A stretch of DNA of 38,780 bases from JACZYA01 sp965247455 (GCA_965247455.1 CBDFHE010000009.1:1-38780); one strand, 5' to 3'. Shown: positions 7,259 to 16,744, counted from the stretch's first letter. Notes: generated by a model from the letters alone, not told the origin. Translations and numbers: made by a program.

Positions 7259-7954
7259 ATGCCCCGCCCTCGTCAACCGCATCCGCGCCCCGCCCGACCC
7301 CGCGCGCACAGCCGGCACCGGGGACGCTTCCGCTTGTTGCCACAGCTCAGCCCCACTGAGCGCCGTCACCTGCGGCGCTGGATTCGTCAACTCCCCCCGA
7401 CGGTGGCCGAGCGCCTGCCGCGGCTGCGGGTGCGCTCAGCGGGCGAGATTGTGCGCGTGGGCCAGCGGGTGGTCTTCGATACCAGCGTCAAGGCTCATGG
7501 TGCCGACCGCACCGCGCAGGCCGTCTCCTACATCAACACCCGGTTGGTGGTGCTGCGCCGACGGCTCTTCCGCCAGCACCGGCTGGGACAGCGCCTCTTC
7601 TACCACGAGCTTTGCCACTTCCTCTGGCCGCGGCTGGGTACGCCGCGCCGCCGCGCTTTTGACCGCGCGCTGCGGCGCGAACTGCGCGCCGGGGTGCGCG
7701 GCGAGTTGGGCTACACCGCCGCCCTGTGCAAGCAGGCTCTTGGCCGCCGCCGCAGCGGAGCGCCCTGGCGCGAATACGTCTGCGAGAGTTTTTGCGATAC
7801 CGGAGCCTACGCCTTGCTGCGGGCCACCGGCGGGGCGGGCCGCGCGCGCAGTGTGGAATTTACTCTGGGACGGCGGCAGCGCGCCGCTCGCCTGCAGCAG
7901 TGGACTCGCCTGCTGCTGCCGGAAAGCGCGGCGGCAAGGGGGTGCGGCCTGTAG
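7259..7954 (+). CDS. HELCH zinc-metalloprotease-like protein
   Basis: After a strongly basic N-terminus (residues 1-25, Arg/Pro/His-rich), the protein carries an HExxH zinc-protease motif, HELCH at residues 116-120 in FYHELCHFLW. About 55 residues later it has YVCESFCDTGAYAL, where Glu176 or Asp180 could be the third zinc ligand, as in gluzincin-like peptidases. No signal peptide or membrane helix is visible, so it is probably cytosolic. Length is 231 aa, starting at an ATG at 7259. The HExxH could be coincidental, but the preceding aromatic residues and the correctly spaced acidic motif support a real active site. The substrate is unknown. It lies 91 bp upstream of ccdA. Confidence 0.7.
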   Translation: MPRPRQPHPRPARPRAHSRHRGRFRLLPQLSPTERRHLRRWIRQLPPTVAERLPRLRVRSAGEIVRVGQRVVFDTSVKAHGADRTAQAVSYINTRLVVLRRRLFRQHRLGQRLFYHELCHFLWPRLGTPRRRAFDRALRRELRAGVRGELGYTAALCKQALGRRRSGAPWREYVCESFCDTGAYALLRATGGAGRARSVEFTLGRRQRAARLQQWTRLLLPESAAARGCGL

Positions 7955-8045
7955 TGGCTCCTGACCGCATCACCAAGCCCACGGAGCGCATCCAATTTAG
8001 GATGAATGCCGCGCCGATAGAACACAGGAGGACAGGAAGAACAGG

Positions 8046-8780
8046 ATGGACGTTTCAGCCTTAGCCGCCTTTATCTCCGGGGTAGTATCGTTCCTCTCGC
8101 CCTGCGTGCTGCCGCTGGTGCCGGGCTATGTCGCGCTGCTGTCGGGCTCCAGCGCCGACAAACCGCAAGACGACCAGAGCGCGGCCTGCACCGCCGTGAT
8201 GGTGAACTCGATTCTCTTCGTGCTCGGGTTCTCCACCGTCTTCATCGCGCTGGGCGCCTCGGCCAGCGCCATCGGCGGCTTCCTGCTCACCAACAAGCTG
8301 CTGCTGGGCAAGATTGCCGGCGTCATCATCGTGCTGTTTGGCATCTTCCTGCTGGGCTTCATCAAAATTCCGGCGTTCTATTCCGACAAGCGCTTCCACG
8401 GAAAAATCAATCCGGGCAAAACCGGCTCGTTCATGCTGGGGCTGGCCTTTGCCTTCGGCTGGACGCCCTGCATCGGCCCGATTCTGGGCGCCACTCTGAT
8501 GATGGCCGCCACCCAGGACACCCTGGCCCGGGGAATTTTCCTGCTGGCTATTTACTCCGCCGGGCTGGCGCTCCCGTTCCTGGGCACCGCCTTCGCCCTC
8601 GATAAGTTCATGGCTTTCTATAAGAACTTCCGCCGGCACCTGGCCTGGGTGGAACGGTTCGCCGGTGTGCTGCTGATCGCGGTTGGTGTTATGATCTACT
8701 TTAACAAATTCACGCTGGTCTCCGGCTATCTCAGCTTTATGAATGACCTTGTGCTCTGGTTGGAGAACATCTTTACGTAA
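8046..8780 (+). CDS. ccdA: Cytochrome c biogenesis / thiol-disulfide transporter CcdA
   Basis: This polytopic membrane protein of 244 aa has the CcdA/DsbD transmembrane signature: SFLSPCVLPLVPGYVALLSG with redox Cys20, and GWTPCIGPILGATLMMA with redox Cys142. About six hydrophobic helices are visible, the usual count. CcdA passes electrons from cytoplasmic thioredoxin across the membrane to periplasmic thiol proteins. A purine-rich stretch (AGGAGGACAGGAAGAACAGG) precedes the ATG. The next gene begins 10 bp after the stop and encodes a TlpA-like thioredoxin, followed by a DsbD N-domain protein. The three genes together supply the parts of a full DsbD. Confidence 0.93.
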   Translation: MDVSALAAFISGVVSFLSPCVLPLVPGYVALLSGSSADKPQDDQSAACTAVMVNSILFVLGFSTVFIALGASASAIGGFLLTNKLLLGKIAGVIIVLFGIFLLGFIKIPAFYSDKRFHGKINPGKTGSFMLGLAFAFGWTPCIGPILGATLMMAATQDTLARGIFLLAIYSAGLALPFLGTAFALDKFMAFYKNFRRHLAWVERFAGVLLIAVGVMIYFNKFTLVSGYLSFMNDLVLWLENIFT

Positions 8781-8790
8781 GGAGTCGCGC

Positions 8791-9360
8791 GTGTCCCCAA
8801 AAGTCATTGCCATTTTGCTGGTTGGAGTCCTGGCGGTCGCCGGAGTGTATCTCGCTGACCGCCTCTGGCTCGCCTCTGTGCGCGGGCAGAACCCCGGCAC
8901 CGCCGGCGAAACGGCCGCCCTGATGCAGCCTTTGCCGGACTTCACTCTCGTCACCCGCGAGGGCACAGAAGTCAACCTGAGCGACTTGGAGGGCAAGGTG
9001 CTGGTGCTCAACTTCTGGGCCACCTGGTGCCTACCCTGCAAGGTGGAAATCCCCTTCTTCAACAAGACCTATGCCGAGTTCCGCGAGCAGGGGGTCGAGT
9101 TTCTGGCCATCTCAGAAGACGCCGACGGCTGGAGCGACATCGAAGCCTTTGTGCAGGAGACACCCATCGCCTACCCCGTCCTGCTCGACCGCGACGAGAG
9201 CGCCGGGCAAGCGGTGGGCGGCCTGCCGGGCTTGCCGGTCACGGTCTTCGTGGACCGCCGGGGGCGCATGGCCTACAAGCACGTCGGCATCACCGACATT
9301 GATACTTTGCGGACCAACATCGAGCGGCTGCTGGAAAGCAGCGCAGGGGTGAGCCCATGA
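8791..9360 (+). CDS. TlpA-like membrane-anchored thioredoxin
   Basis: I place the start at GTG 8791, preceded by AAGGAG and giving 189 aa, rather than at an earlier ATG inside ccdA. Residues 1-25 are an uncleaved anchor or signal helix. Residues 47-185 form a thioredoxin-like fold with the active site WATWCLPCK (Cys80, Cys83), the TlpA/ResA class. It should reduce periplasmic disulfides, for example in apocytochrome c, using electrons delivered by the adjacent CcdA. A cis-Pro loop is visible (GLPGLPVTVFVD). The stop overlaps the start of the next gene by 4 bp (ATGA), indicating translational coupling. Confidence 0.9.
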   Translation: MSPKVIAILLVGVLAVAGVYLADRLWLASVRGQNPGTAGETAALMQPLPDFTLVTREGTEVNLSDLEGKVLVLNFWATWCLPCKVEIPFFNKTYAEFREQGVEFLAISEDADGWSDIEAFVQETPIAYPVLLDRDESAGQAVGGLPGLPVTVFVDRRGRMAYKHVGITDIDTLRTNIERLLESSAGVSP

Positions 9361-9872
9361 GATACTCGCAAAATCAAACAACCGCGACTCGTCTGGCCGC
9401 GCTGGCGCTGGGATTGGCGCTGGCCACGGCCGCCACCGCGCAGCGGCTGCCCAAGCCGGAGGAAGTGGTTCAGGTGCGGGTCGAGCCCGCGCGGGTGGAA
9501 GCGCGCGCTGGGGGGCAGGCGACGTTCACGCTGGTCGCTACCATCCGCGAGGGCTTCCACGTCAACTCCCACCAGCCGCTGCAAGACTATTTGATTCCGA
9601 CCCGGGTGGAGCTCCTCCCCACCGAACTGTTTGCGCTTGAGAAGGTGGACTACCCCAAGGCCGAGCTCAAGTCGTTCGGCTTCTCGCCCGACGATAAGCT
9701 TTCCGTCTATGACGGCACGCTCCGCCTGCCGGTCGCGCTGCGGGTGAAAGGCGGCGCCAGGGTCGGCGGCCCCCACACCGTGCGCGTGGCCTTCCACTAC
9801 CAGGCCTGCAACGACGAGATCTGTTTGCGCCCCACCAAGCGCGAAGCCCAACTCACTGTCCGCTTGCGGTGA
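9357..9872 (+). CDS. Secreted DsbD N-terminal-domain protein (stand-alone)
   Basis: A signal peptide covers residues 1-28 (hydrophobic, ending ATAATAQ). The mature part is an immunoglobulin-like DsbD-alpha domain with the redox motif YQACNDEICLRP (Cys151, Cys156) near its C-terminus. In DsbD this domain takes electrons from the membrane domain and hands them to DsbC and related partners. Here it is a separate 171-aa gene overlapping the TlpA-like gene by 4 bp. CcdA, TlpA-like and this protein thus look like a split DsbD relay in one operon. The order of electron flow among them is inferred. Confidence 0.88.
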   Translation: MRYSQNQTTATRLAALALGLALATAATAQRLPKPEEVVQVRVEPARVEARAGGQATFTLVATIREGFHVNSHQPLQDYLIPTRVELLPTELFALEKVDYPKAELKSFGFSPDDKLSVYDGTLRLPVALRVKGGARVGGPHTVRVAFHYQACNDEICLRPTKREAQLTVRLR

Positions 9873-9921
9873 ACTGCTCGCAGTGAACCGCCTGCGCTAG
9901 CTCGGCGCACCAGGGAGCTGG

Positions 9922-11887
9922 ATGGCAACCCCCGACCAGCAACAAAAAGCAAACCGTCCCCGCACTCGAGCACAGGCGCGCGCACTACAGCCCGGCGGGC
10001 GCCTGCCGGGGCGGCAACGAATCGGCTGGGGCTGGCTGCGGCCGTCGCGCTGGCGCTGGCAGCCACCGGCAGCTACGGAACCTCTGACTCGCCGGGCGCG
10101 AAGAAAGCCAATCGCCTCATCTCCGAGGCCAGCCCCTATTTGCGCAGCGCGGCCTACCAGCCGGTGGACTGGTACCCGTTCAGCCCACAAGCGTTCGCGC
10201 GCGCCCAAGAACTCGACCGTCCCATCCTGCTCGATATCGGCGCGGTCTGGTGCCACTGGTGCCACGTGATGGACCGCGAAAGCTATGAGAACCCGGAGGT
10301 AGCGCGCCTGATCAACGAAATGTTCGTCGCCATCAAAGTGGACCGCGACGCCCGGCCCGACATCGACGCCCGCTACCAGCGCGCCGTGCAGACGCTCACC
10401 GGCCAGGGCGGCTGGCCCCTGACGGCTTTCCTGACTCCTTCCGGCAAAATCTTTTTCGGCGGCACCTACTTCCCGCCCCAGAACCGCCAAGGCCGGCCCG
10501 GCCTGAAAGAACTCTTGCCCAAACTGTCAGAAGCCTACCGAACGCAAAAGGACCGCATCCTGGCCGGCGCCGATGAAATCGCGCAGTTCTTGCAGACCTC
10601 GGCGAGCAACTCCGCCCAGGCCGGCAAGGTGACGCCGGCCTTGTTGGAACAGCTGGTGGCCGCCCTCCCCAAGGATTTCGATTCGGAGTACGGAGGCTCG
10701 GCGCGCGCGCCCAAATTTCCCCACGGCGCCGTCATTCGGTTGGCGCTCGACCGCCACGCGGCCACCCGCGACGCCCGGCTGCGGGACGTGGCCGAGAAAA
10801 CCCTGAAGGGAATGGCGCGCGGCGGCCTGCGCGACTACATCCACGGCGGCTTCTACCGCTACTCCACCGACCGCTTCTGGCACGTCCCCCACTTCGAGAA
10901 GATGTCCTACGTGCAGGCCGAGTTGCTGGAAGCCTTCGCCCGCGCCTACCAGGCCACCGGCAAACCGCTCTACCGGGAGGCGGCCGAGGGGATTCTCCGC
11001 TACCTGACCGACACCCTCTCCGACCAAACCCGGGGCGGCTTCCTGGCCACCCAGGACGCCGACGTCAGCCTCGACGATGACGGCAGCTACTACACCTGGA
11101 CGCTTGAAGAGATCAAAGAACTCTTGGGCGCGAAAGAGGCGCAGGCCTTTGCGGCCCACTACGGCGTGGTGGCCTCCCCGCAGCGGCACCCGCCGGAAAC
11201 GCCCGATCGCAACGTGCTCTACCAAGCGAAGTCGCTGGAAGAAGTCGCAGCCGAGTTGAAGCTGCCGGTCGAAGAGGTCCGCGCGCTAGTCGAGAGCGCC
11301 CGCGCCACGCTGCGCGCCGCCCGACGCCGGCAGAAAGCTCCCTTCGTGGACCCAAACAAATTCATTGATTGGAACGCGCTCGTGCTCTCCGCAGCACCGA
11401 CTTCCTGCTCGCGCAGGCTTATCGGCCCGGCCAGGGGATGTACCACACCGTCTTCGAGGGCACGGCCCGGACACCGGGGCTGCTCCGAGACCAAGCCTAC
11501 ATGGCGCTGGCCCTGCTCGACATGTATAAGATTAGCGGGCGGCAGCGCTACCTCGACGCCGCCCGCGATTTGATGGACTACGCCCTCGAGCACTTCTGGG
11601 ACCCGAAGCAGGGCGGCTTCTTTGATGTAGCGCACGGTGAGGACTTCGTCGAAATCCTAAGCCAGCCGCGCAAGGAAATTCAGGACGCGCCCCTGCCGGG
11701 CGCGAATGCCGTCGCTGCGCTGGTGCTGGATCGGCTCTTCACCCTGACGGGCGAGGAACGTTACCGGGAAAAGGCCGGGCAGACCCTGGCAGCCTTTGCC
11801 GGCTCAGCCCCGCGCCTGGGAACCTTCGCGGCCACCTATGCGCGCGCTGTGGCCTATCATCTGGAAAACTCTTCTGCGCAGCGGTGA
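9922..11887 (+). pseudogene. Broken DUF255/YyaL-type thioredoxin-domain protein
   Basis: The main frame (about 10020-11400) has the family's thioredoxin-like N-domain (YQPVDWYPF, WCHWCHVMDRESYENPEVA, GQGGWPLTAFLTP, GGTYFPP) and the alpha-helical (alpha/alpha)6-type domain (FHVPHFEKM-like, FLATQDADV). Two lesions are visible. At the 5' end, the only good start (ATG 9922 with AGGGAG upstream) is in a different frame from the signal-peptide-like stretch at about 10020-10080. Near 11396 the frame after DWNALVLSA is lost and resumes in another frame at STDFLLAQAYRP, with roughly 20-25 family residues missing. The remaining 160 residues then run to 11887. Sequencing error could explain the first lesion, but not easily the deletion. 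It lies 49 bp behind the DsbD-like gene, probably in the same transcript. Confidence 0.8.
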
Positions 11888-11891
11888 GGCC

Positions 11892-12173
11892 ATGGCAATC
11901 TCCATCAAGGTGGTGAAGAAGAAGGAAGGCGAGTTCCGCGTCACCATCAGCGAGGGCGACAGTCAGACCTCGCACACGGTGACCGTCAGCCCCGACTACC
12001 ACCAGAAGCTCACGGGCGGAAAAGTCTCCGCCGAAGGGCTGGTGCGGCGCTCGTTTGAGTTCCTGCTGCAACGCGAGTCCAAGGAATCTATCCTGAGTGA
12101 GTTTGACCTGCCCGTCATTGCCCGCTACTTCCCCGACTACGAGCGCGAAATCAAAAAACGCCTGCGCGGCTAA
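11892..12173 (+). CDS. Small conserved hypothetical protein, 93 aa
   Basis: ATG 11892 lies 4 bp after the preceding stop, so the gene is probably translated with the broken DUF255 gene. The protein is acidic and basic mixed, starts with a beta-rich half (ISIKVVKKKEGEFRVTISEG), and ends with a helical, Arg/Lys-rich half containing EFLLQRESKESILSEFDLPV and FPDYEREIKKRL. It has no Cys, no signal peptide and no known motif. Its even codon use and tight spacing support a real gene; the function is unknown. Confidence 0.7.
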   Translation: MAISIKVVKKKEGEFRVTISEGDSQTSHTVTVSPDYHQKLTGGKVSAEGLVRRSFEFLLQRESKESILSEFDLPVIARYFPDYEREIKKRLRG

Positions 12174-12210
12174 CCCCCCAATCAACCAGTCAACCGAATT
12201 AACCAATCAA

Positions 12211-14070
12211 CTAATCCTCGGGGAAGTTCATGCGGCGCACCAGGTCTTGGAAGCGCGGGTCGGAGCGCAGCGGGTCCCACACTCGACGTGCCTTGAGCGA
12301 AGCCAGCCGGCTATCGCGCTGCTGGTAGGCCTTTTCCAGCCACGCCAGCGCTTGATCCTTCTCGCCTAGGCGGGCGTAGAAGGAAGCAAAGGTGGCGGGT
12401 GAGACGTGTTTGCGCTTCGCGGCTTCTTTCAGGTGTTCGAGGCGCTTCCGCCAGTAGCCTCGTATGCCGCTCGCCCTATAAGCGTCCTGGAGTGCCTGCA
12501 CTCGCTCCGTGCTATCTCCAGCCAGGCTCCTAGCTTTTAGGTAGGCCGCCGCTGCCTCCTCGTAACTCCCCAGAGACTCATAAACATTACCGAGAAAGGT
12601 GTAGGTGCTGGCAGATTTCGGCTCCAACTCGATCGTTTTCCGATACTGCTCAATCGCCCGCTCCTCTTGGCGCGCGCGGTAAAAGGCTACGCCCAAGGCT
12701 TGATTGATCCAAAGAGAGAGCGGGTCGAGCTGGCGCGCGCGCTCCATCATCCCGATGGCCTCGTCATGGCGGCCCTGTGTCCGCAAGCAAAGAGCGTAAT
12801 GAAAAACGGCATCGGCGGAGCCGGGATCCAACTCGACGGCGCGACGGAATCCAGCTTCGCCGCCGCGCCAGTCCCAATCGACATTGAACTTGAAGTCGGC
12901 GAGGTTGATCTGCACTTCGGCGAGTGTGGGATCGAGCTCGAAGGCCTTCCAGGTGGCTGCCCTGGCCTTCCGGGTGCCTTCGCTGGCGGGGACAGATTCC
13001 AGGACCACTAGCATGCCATACGAGTGTGCGAGGCTGGCGTAGGCGAGGGCATAGTCGGGGTCTTTCTGGATCGCCTGCTCGTAGTATTCGATTCCCTGCA
13101 AAAACCCCTCTAGCGTCATTTTATTTGTGTGATAGTGCCCCTTGAGATAAGCCTCATAGGCCTCGGGGTTGACCGGGCGGGCGCGGGCCAGGCGGGTCTC
13201 TTCCACCGGGGTCACCGCAACCTTGATCTCCCGGGCAATCGCTCGTGCCACTTCGCTCTGCAAGGCCAAGATGTCTGTGAGGTCACGCTCGTAACTCTCG
13301 GCCCACAGATACCGCTCAGTGGCTGCCTCGATCAACTGCACCGTGATTCGCACTTGGTTCCCGGCCCGCAACACCGACCCCTCCAGCACGGCATCCACGC
13401 CCAGCTCGCGCGCAATCTGCGGCAGCGGCTTGCCGGTGTCCTTGTATCGCATGGCCGAGGTGAGCGAGATGACTTTCAAAGCGCCGATCTTGGAGAGGTT
13501 GGTAATAAGCGCTTCGTGCATGCCCTCCACGAAGTAGTCCTGCTCCGTGTCGCCCATCATGTTATCGAGCGGCAGCACCACCAAGGAGGTAATCTGCCCC
13601 GGCGCCGCTCCGCCCAGCAGCCGGTCACGCAGCCCGGCCACATTCAATCCCACCAGCCCAGCAACCAGCACGACGACGGCGATAGCGGCCAGCCATGCCT
13701 GCCACGCTCGGATTTGGGGCCAGCGACGGCGCTCTAGCCCTTCTATTGGGTAGATGAAGCGGTAGCCGCGACCCGGGCGTGTCTCAATGAAGCGGGGGTT
13801 GTCGGCCGCATCGTCGAGCGCGTCACGCAGCTTCTTGATGGCCGTGCTCAGGCTGTGCTCGAAATCAACGTTGACGTCCGGCCAGAGCCGCTGCTGAAGC
13901 TCCTCCCGGGTGACCACCTTGCTGGGACGCTCCAATAGGATCGCCAGAACCTGCAAGGGCTTTTCTTGCAGCTTGACCCGCAGCCCTTGCTTGCGCAACT
14001 CGCTCGCCTGCAGGTCGACCTCGAAGACGCCAAAGCGGATAACCTGCCGGGCTGGCTCGGGCTGGCCCAT
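12211..14070 (-). CDS. Winged-helix (OmpR/CadC-like) regulator with membrane helix and TPR repeats
   Basis: Residues 8-108 are an OmpR/PhoB-type winged-helix DNA-binding domain (FGVFEVDLQASELRKQG, then RPGRGYRFIYP). One transmembrane helix follows at about 125-146. A periplasmic FlgO-like or adenylyl-cyclase-associated domain covers about 158-290 (VVLPLDNMMGDTEQDYFVEG). TPR repeats fill about 300-590 (ALAYASLAHSYGMLV, ASTYTFLGNVYESLGSYEEA). This one-component, CadC-like architecture is expanded in Acidobacteriota. It should sense something in the periplasm and regulate transcription from the membrane. Its target is unknown; the divergent secreted protein at 14366 is a plausible candidate by position only. 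Length 619 aa is normal. Confidence 0.88.
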   Translation of the reverse strand: MGQPEPARQVIRFGVFEVDLQASELRKQGLRVKLQEKPLQVLAILLERPSKVVTREELQQRLWPDVNVDFEHSLSTAIKKLRDALDDAADNPRFIETRPGRGYRFIYPIEGLERRRWPQIRAWQAWLAAIAVVVLVAGLVGLNVAGLRDRLLGGAAPGQITSLVVLPLDNMMGDTEQDYFVEGMHEALITNLSKIGALKVISLTSAMRYKDTGKPLPQIARELGVDAVLEGSVLRAGNQVRITVQLIEAATERYLWAESYERDLTDILALQSEVARAIAREIKVAVTPVEETRLARARPVNPEAYEAYLKGHYHTNKMTLEGFLQGIEYYEQAIQKDPDYALAYASLAHSYGMLVVLESVPASEGTRKARAATWKAFELDPTLAEVQINLADFKFNVDWDWRGGEAGFRRAVELDPGSADAVFHYALCLRTQGRHDEAIGMMERARQLDPLSLWINQALGVAFYRARQEERAIEQYRKTIELEPKSASTYTFLGNVYESLGSYEEAAAAYLKARSLAGDSTERVQALQDAYRASGIRGYWRKRLEHLKEAAKRKHVSPATFASFYARLGEKDQALAWLEKAYQQRDSRLASLKARRVWDPLRSDPRFQDLVRRMNFPED

Positions 14071-14365
14071 TCCTAACCTCCCGTAGGAGGTAGTCTAGCA
14101 CGTCCCAAGGCGCTCAGTAGACCTATCCAGGAAGGACATACCACCCACTAAGTCCCTGTTAATCAATCGGATAACTGTTCAAGCAGAGTTGAAGCAGCGA
14201 TAAACCGCTGTGCATTGAGGCGCCTGCGGCCCTGACCGAAGGTGGCGAGGGGGCATCAAAAACTCAAGGTCAAATGACAGGATTCAAACAGAAGTTCCAC
14301 CTGATCGCCCAAGAAGGAGTTTGGGCGGGCACCCCAGAGATTCTTTCCGAAAAGGAGAATTCACC
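14071..14365. other. Intergenic region between divergent regulator and secreted-protein genes
   Basis: No gene is seen. The region should contain the promoters of both divergent genes. I could not identify convincing -35/-10 pairs or an operator. Confidence 0.45.
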
Positions 14366-14896
14366 ATGCGTCGTTCAACCTTTGTCGTTAGCGTCGCCAT
14401 CCTGGGCGTCGTCCTGTTCGCTTGGGGGGCCTGGAATGCAGGCGCTGACGTTACGTCTGCTGACAAGCTAGAAGGTACGTGGCTTTTCACAATTACGCCC
14501 GCGCCAGGTACGGGTCCGCCCTTTCAAGGGCTAGTCACGTTTAACGAAGGTGGAACCGTCGACGAAACATGCGCGGGCTTTCACGCAAACAGTGCACCCT
14601 TGCTTCCGCATGGTCTTATGTTCAACGCCAGCGATGGGTACGGGGCGTGGAAAAGACAGATAGGAAGTCACGACACCTTCGAGTGCGTATTCTTCAAGCT
14701 GCTGTTCGACCCGAGCGGATTCCACGTTGGTTTCCTGAAAGTCCGGGGAACACAAGTTGTCGACGGGGACACCCTTGCCGGTGAAAACTTCGGTGAATTC
14801 ATCATCGGGCCGCCGGGTCTTCCTGATCCTGATACAGGGATGGTCGTCTTGAGTGTTCCAGCAACGCATGTGGGGAGGCGCATCAGCGTGGAGTAA
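14366..14896 (+). CDS. Secreted hypothetical protein, 176 aa
   Basis: The start is ATG 14366, chosen because AAGGAG lies about 10 bp upstream. A signal peptide spans residues 1-28 (RRSTFVVSVAILGVVLFAWG, then GADVTSADKLEGTW). The mature protein has a lipocalin-like rhythm of beta strands with GTWLFTITPAPGTGPPFQG, a few Cys, and a C-terminal VLSVPATHVGRR. Similar small secreted proteins of unknown role are common in acidobacteria and actinobacteria. It is divergent from the wHTH-TPR regulator across a 295-bp spacer. Codon use is less G+C-rich than in its neighbours. Confidence 0.65.
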   Translation: MRRSTFVVSVAILGVVLFAWGAWNAGADVTSADKLEGTWLFTITPAPGTGPPFQGLVTFNEGGTVDETCAGFHANSAPLLPHGLMFNASDGYGAWKRQIGSHDTFECVFFKLLFDPSGFHVGFLKVRGTQVVDGDTLAGENFGEFIIGPPGLPDPDTGMVVLSVPATHVGRRISVE

Positions 14897-15087
14897 CCCC
14901 GTATGGAGAGTTAAACTGTAACGTCCCCGACCGATTGATTCGGCCAGGCCCTTGGTGCGCTGCTCGGCGAGAAGGAAAAGCGTTCGAATGGCTACTCGGG
15001 CGCCCCCAGAATAGTTCCCGCCCGCAGGCAAGTCAACGCACACGGGGGGACTCGTATCCTGCCAACACAAAAAGCGCGGCAGAAAGC

Positions 15088-16554
15088 TCAGCGGGAGGCG
15101 GCGGTGAGGTCGGCGAAGCGCTCAATCAGGCGGGCGAGGCGAGGCAGCACGCGGCGGCGCCCCAGCAGCGCCAAGGTGTCAAACAACGGCGGGGCCACCG
15201 CCTGGCCGGTGACGGCGACGCGGGTGGCGTTGATGAGCAGCCCGGCTTTGACGCCGGCGCGCTCGGCGGCGCCGCGCACGGCTTTCTCAATCTCATCGTG
15301 TGACCAATCGGAGATTTTCTCCAACGCCTGCAACTCCTCGGAGAGGAACCCGGCCAGCCGGTCATCTTTCAGGAGGAACTTCTTGACCGCGGCCGGGTCG
15401 TAGTCGAACTCATCGGCAAAGAAAGCCCGCGCCCAGGTGGAGAAGTCCCGCAGCAGCCGCACGCGTGGGCGGAGCAGCTCAACCGCCGCGACGAACCATT
15501 CTTTCTCTTCCGCTGCAAAGCTATCGCGCCACAGACCCGCGCGGCGCAGCTCCTTTTCAATCTCGGGCAGGATTTTCTCCAACGGCTCCGCGCGCAGATA
15601 TTCGGCGTTGAACCACTCCAGCTTCTGCCGGTCGAAAACGGCGTTGGAGCGGCTGACTTGTCCGAGCGAGAAGCGGCGCGTCAACTCCTCGGTGCGCAGG
15701 AGTTGCGAGTCGTCGCCCGGCGACCAGCCCAGCAGCGCCAGGAAATTCCGAAAAGCCTCCGCCAGGAAGCCTTCCTCGGCATAAGCGGTGACGCTGGTGG
15801 CGCCATGGCGCTTGGAGAGCCGCGTGCGGTCAGGCCCCAGGATGAGCGGCACGTGCGCAAACGTGGGCGCGGGGCGGTCGAGCGCCTGATAAATCAAAAT
15901 CTGCTTGGGGGTGTTGGGGAGGTGGTCGGCGCCGCGGATAACGTGGGTGATGCGCATGTCGAGGTCGTCAGCCACCACGCCCAGGTGGTAGGTGGGTTGA
16001 CGGTCGCTGCGCAGCAGGACAAAGTCTTCGATCTCCTCGTGGGCGACTTCCACCCGCCCCGCCACCATGTCGTCGAAGACGGTGCGGCCGTCCTCCGGCA
16101 CAACAAAGCGCAGCGCGTGCCGCTCGCCGCGCTCCAGCCGCGCCGCCACTTCTTCGGTCGGCAGCCTCCGACAACGCCCGTCGTACTTGGGCGGGCGGGC
16201 GGCCTTCTGCGCCTGTTCGCGGCGCTGCTTGAGCTCCTCCGGCGTGCAAAAGCAGGGATAGGCGTGGCCGGCGGCGCGCAGTCGCTCGGCCAGGGCGCGG
16301 TAGCTTTCGAGGCGCTGCGACTGGAAGTAGGGGCCTTCGTCCCAATCCAGCCCCAGCCAGCGCAGGCCGTCGAGCACCGCCTCGACCAGCTCGGGGCGGG
16401 AGCGGTCGGCGTCGGTGTCTTCGATGCGCAGGATGAAAACGCCGCCCTGATGGCGTGCGAAAAGCCAATTGAAGAGCGCCGTGCGCGCGCCGCCTACGTG
16501 CAGGTAGCCGGTGGGCGAGGGCGCAAAGCGCACCCGAACTTTATTTTCAGTCAT
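15088..16554 (-). CDS. gltX: Glutamyl-tRNA synthetase
   Basis: This class I aminoacyl-tRNA synthetase charges tRNA-Glu. It has the HIGH-type motif in FAPSPTGYLHVGGARTALFN and the KMSKS-type motif in RTRLSKRHGATSV. The Rossmann core also has the EDTDADRSRPE segment typical of bacterial GluRS, and the C-terminal anticodon-binding helical domain is present. I start it at the ATG at 16552-16554 (MTENKVRVRFAPSP), giving 488 aa, the usual length. A longer frame to 16599 adds 15 residues with no homology. Monocistronic; transcribed away from the cyclic-di-GMP protein at 16745. Confidence 0.95.
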   Translation of the reverse strand: MTENKVRVRFAPSPTGYLHVGGARTALFNWLFARHQGGVFILRIEDTDADRSRPELVEAVLDGLRWLGLDWDEGPYFQSQRLESYRALAERLRAAGHAYPCFCTPEELKQRREQAQKAARPPKYDGRCRRLPTEEVAARLERGERHALRFVVPEDGRTVFDDMVAGRVEVAHEEIEDFVLLRSDRQPTYHLGVVADDLDMRITHVIRGADHLPNTPKQILIYQALDRPAPTFAHVPLILGPDRTRLSKRHGATSVTAYAEEGFLAEAFRNFLALLGWSPGDDSQLLRTEELTRRFSLGQVSRSNAVFDRQKLEWFNAEYLRAEPLEKILPEIEKELRRAGLWRDSFAAEEKEWFVAAVELLRPRVRLLRDFSTWARAFFADEFDYDPAAVKKFLLKDDRLAGFLSEELQALEKISDWSHDEIEKAVRGAAERAGVKAGLLINATRVAVTGQAVAPPLFDTLALLGRRRVLPRLARLIERFADLTAASR

Positions 16555-16744
16555 GTTTGTCACGCGCGGGCACGCTTCATAATACGCGAACCGTCCCACC
16601 CTGCCAACGCACCGGTCGCAAAACGGTTGCGTTCGCTGCGGGAAAACTTGCGCTGGAGCGGGGAAACCGCTAGTATCAGCGCAGTCGGCCAGGAAGCGAA
16701 ACGCTTCTCAAGACGAGCATGAGCCCCAGGGACCCAACGCAACG

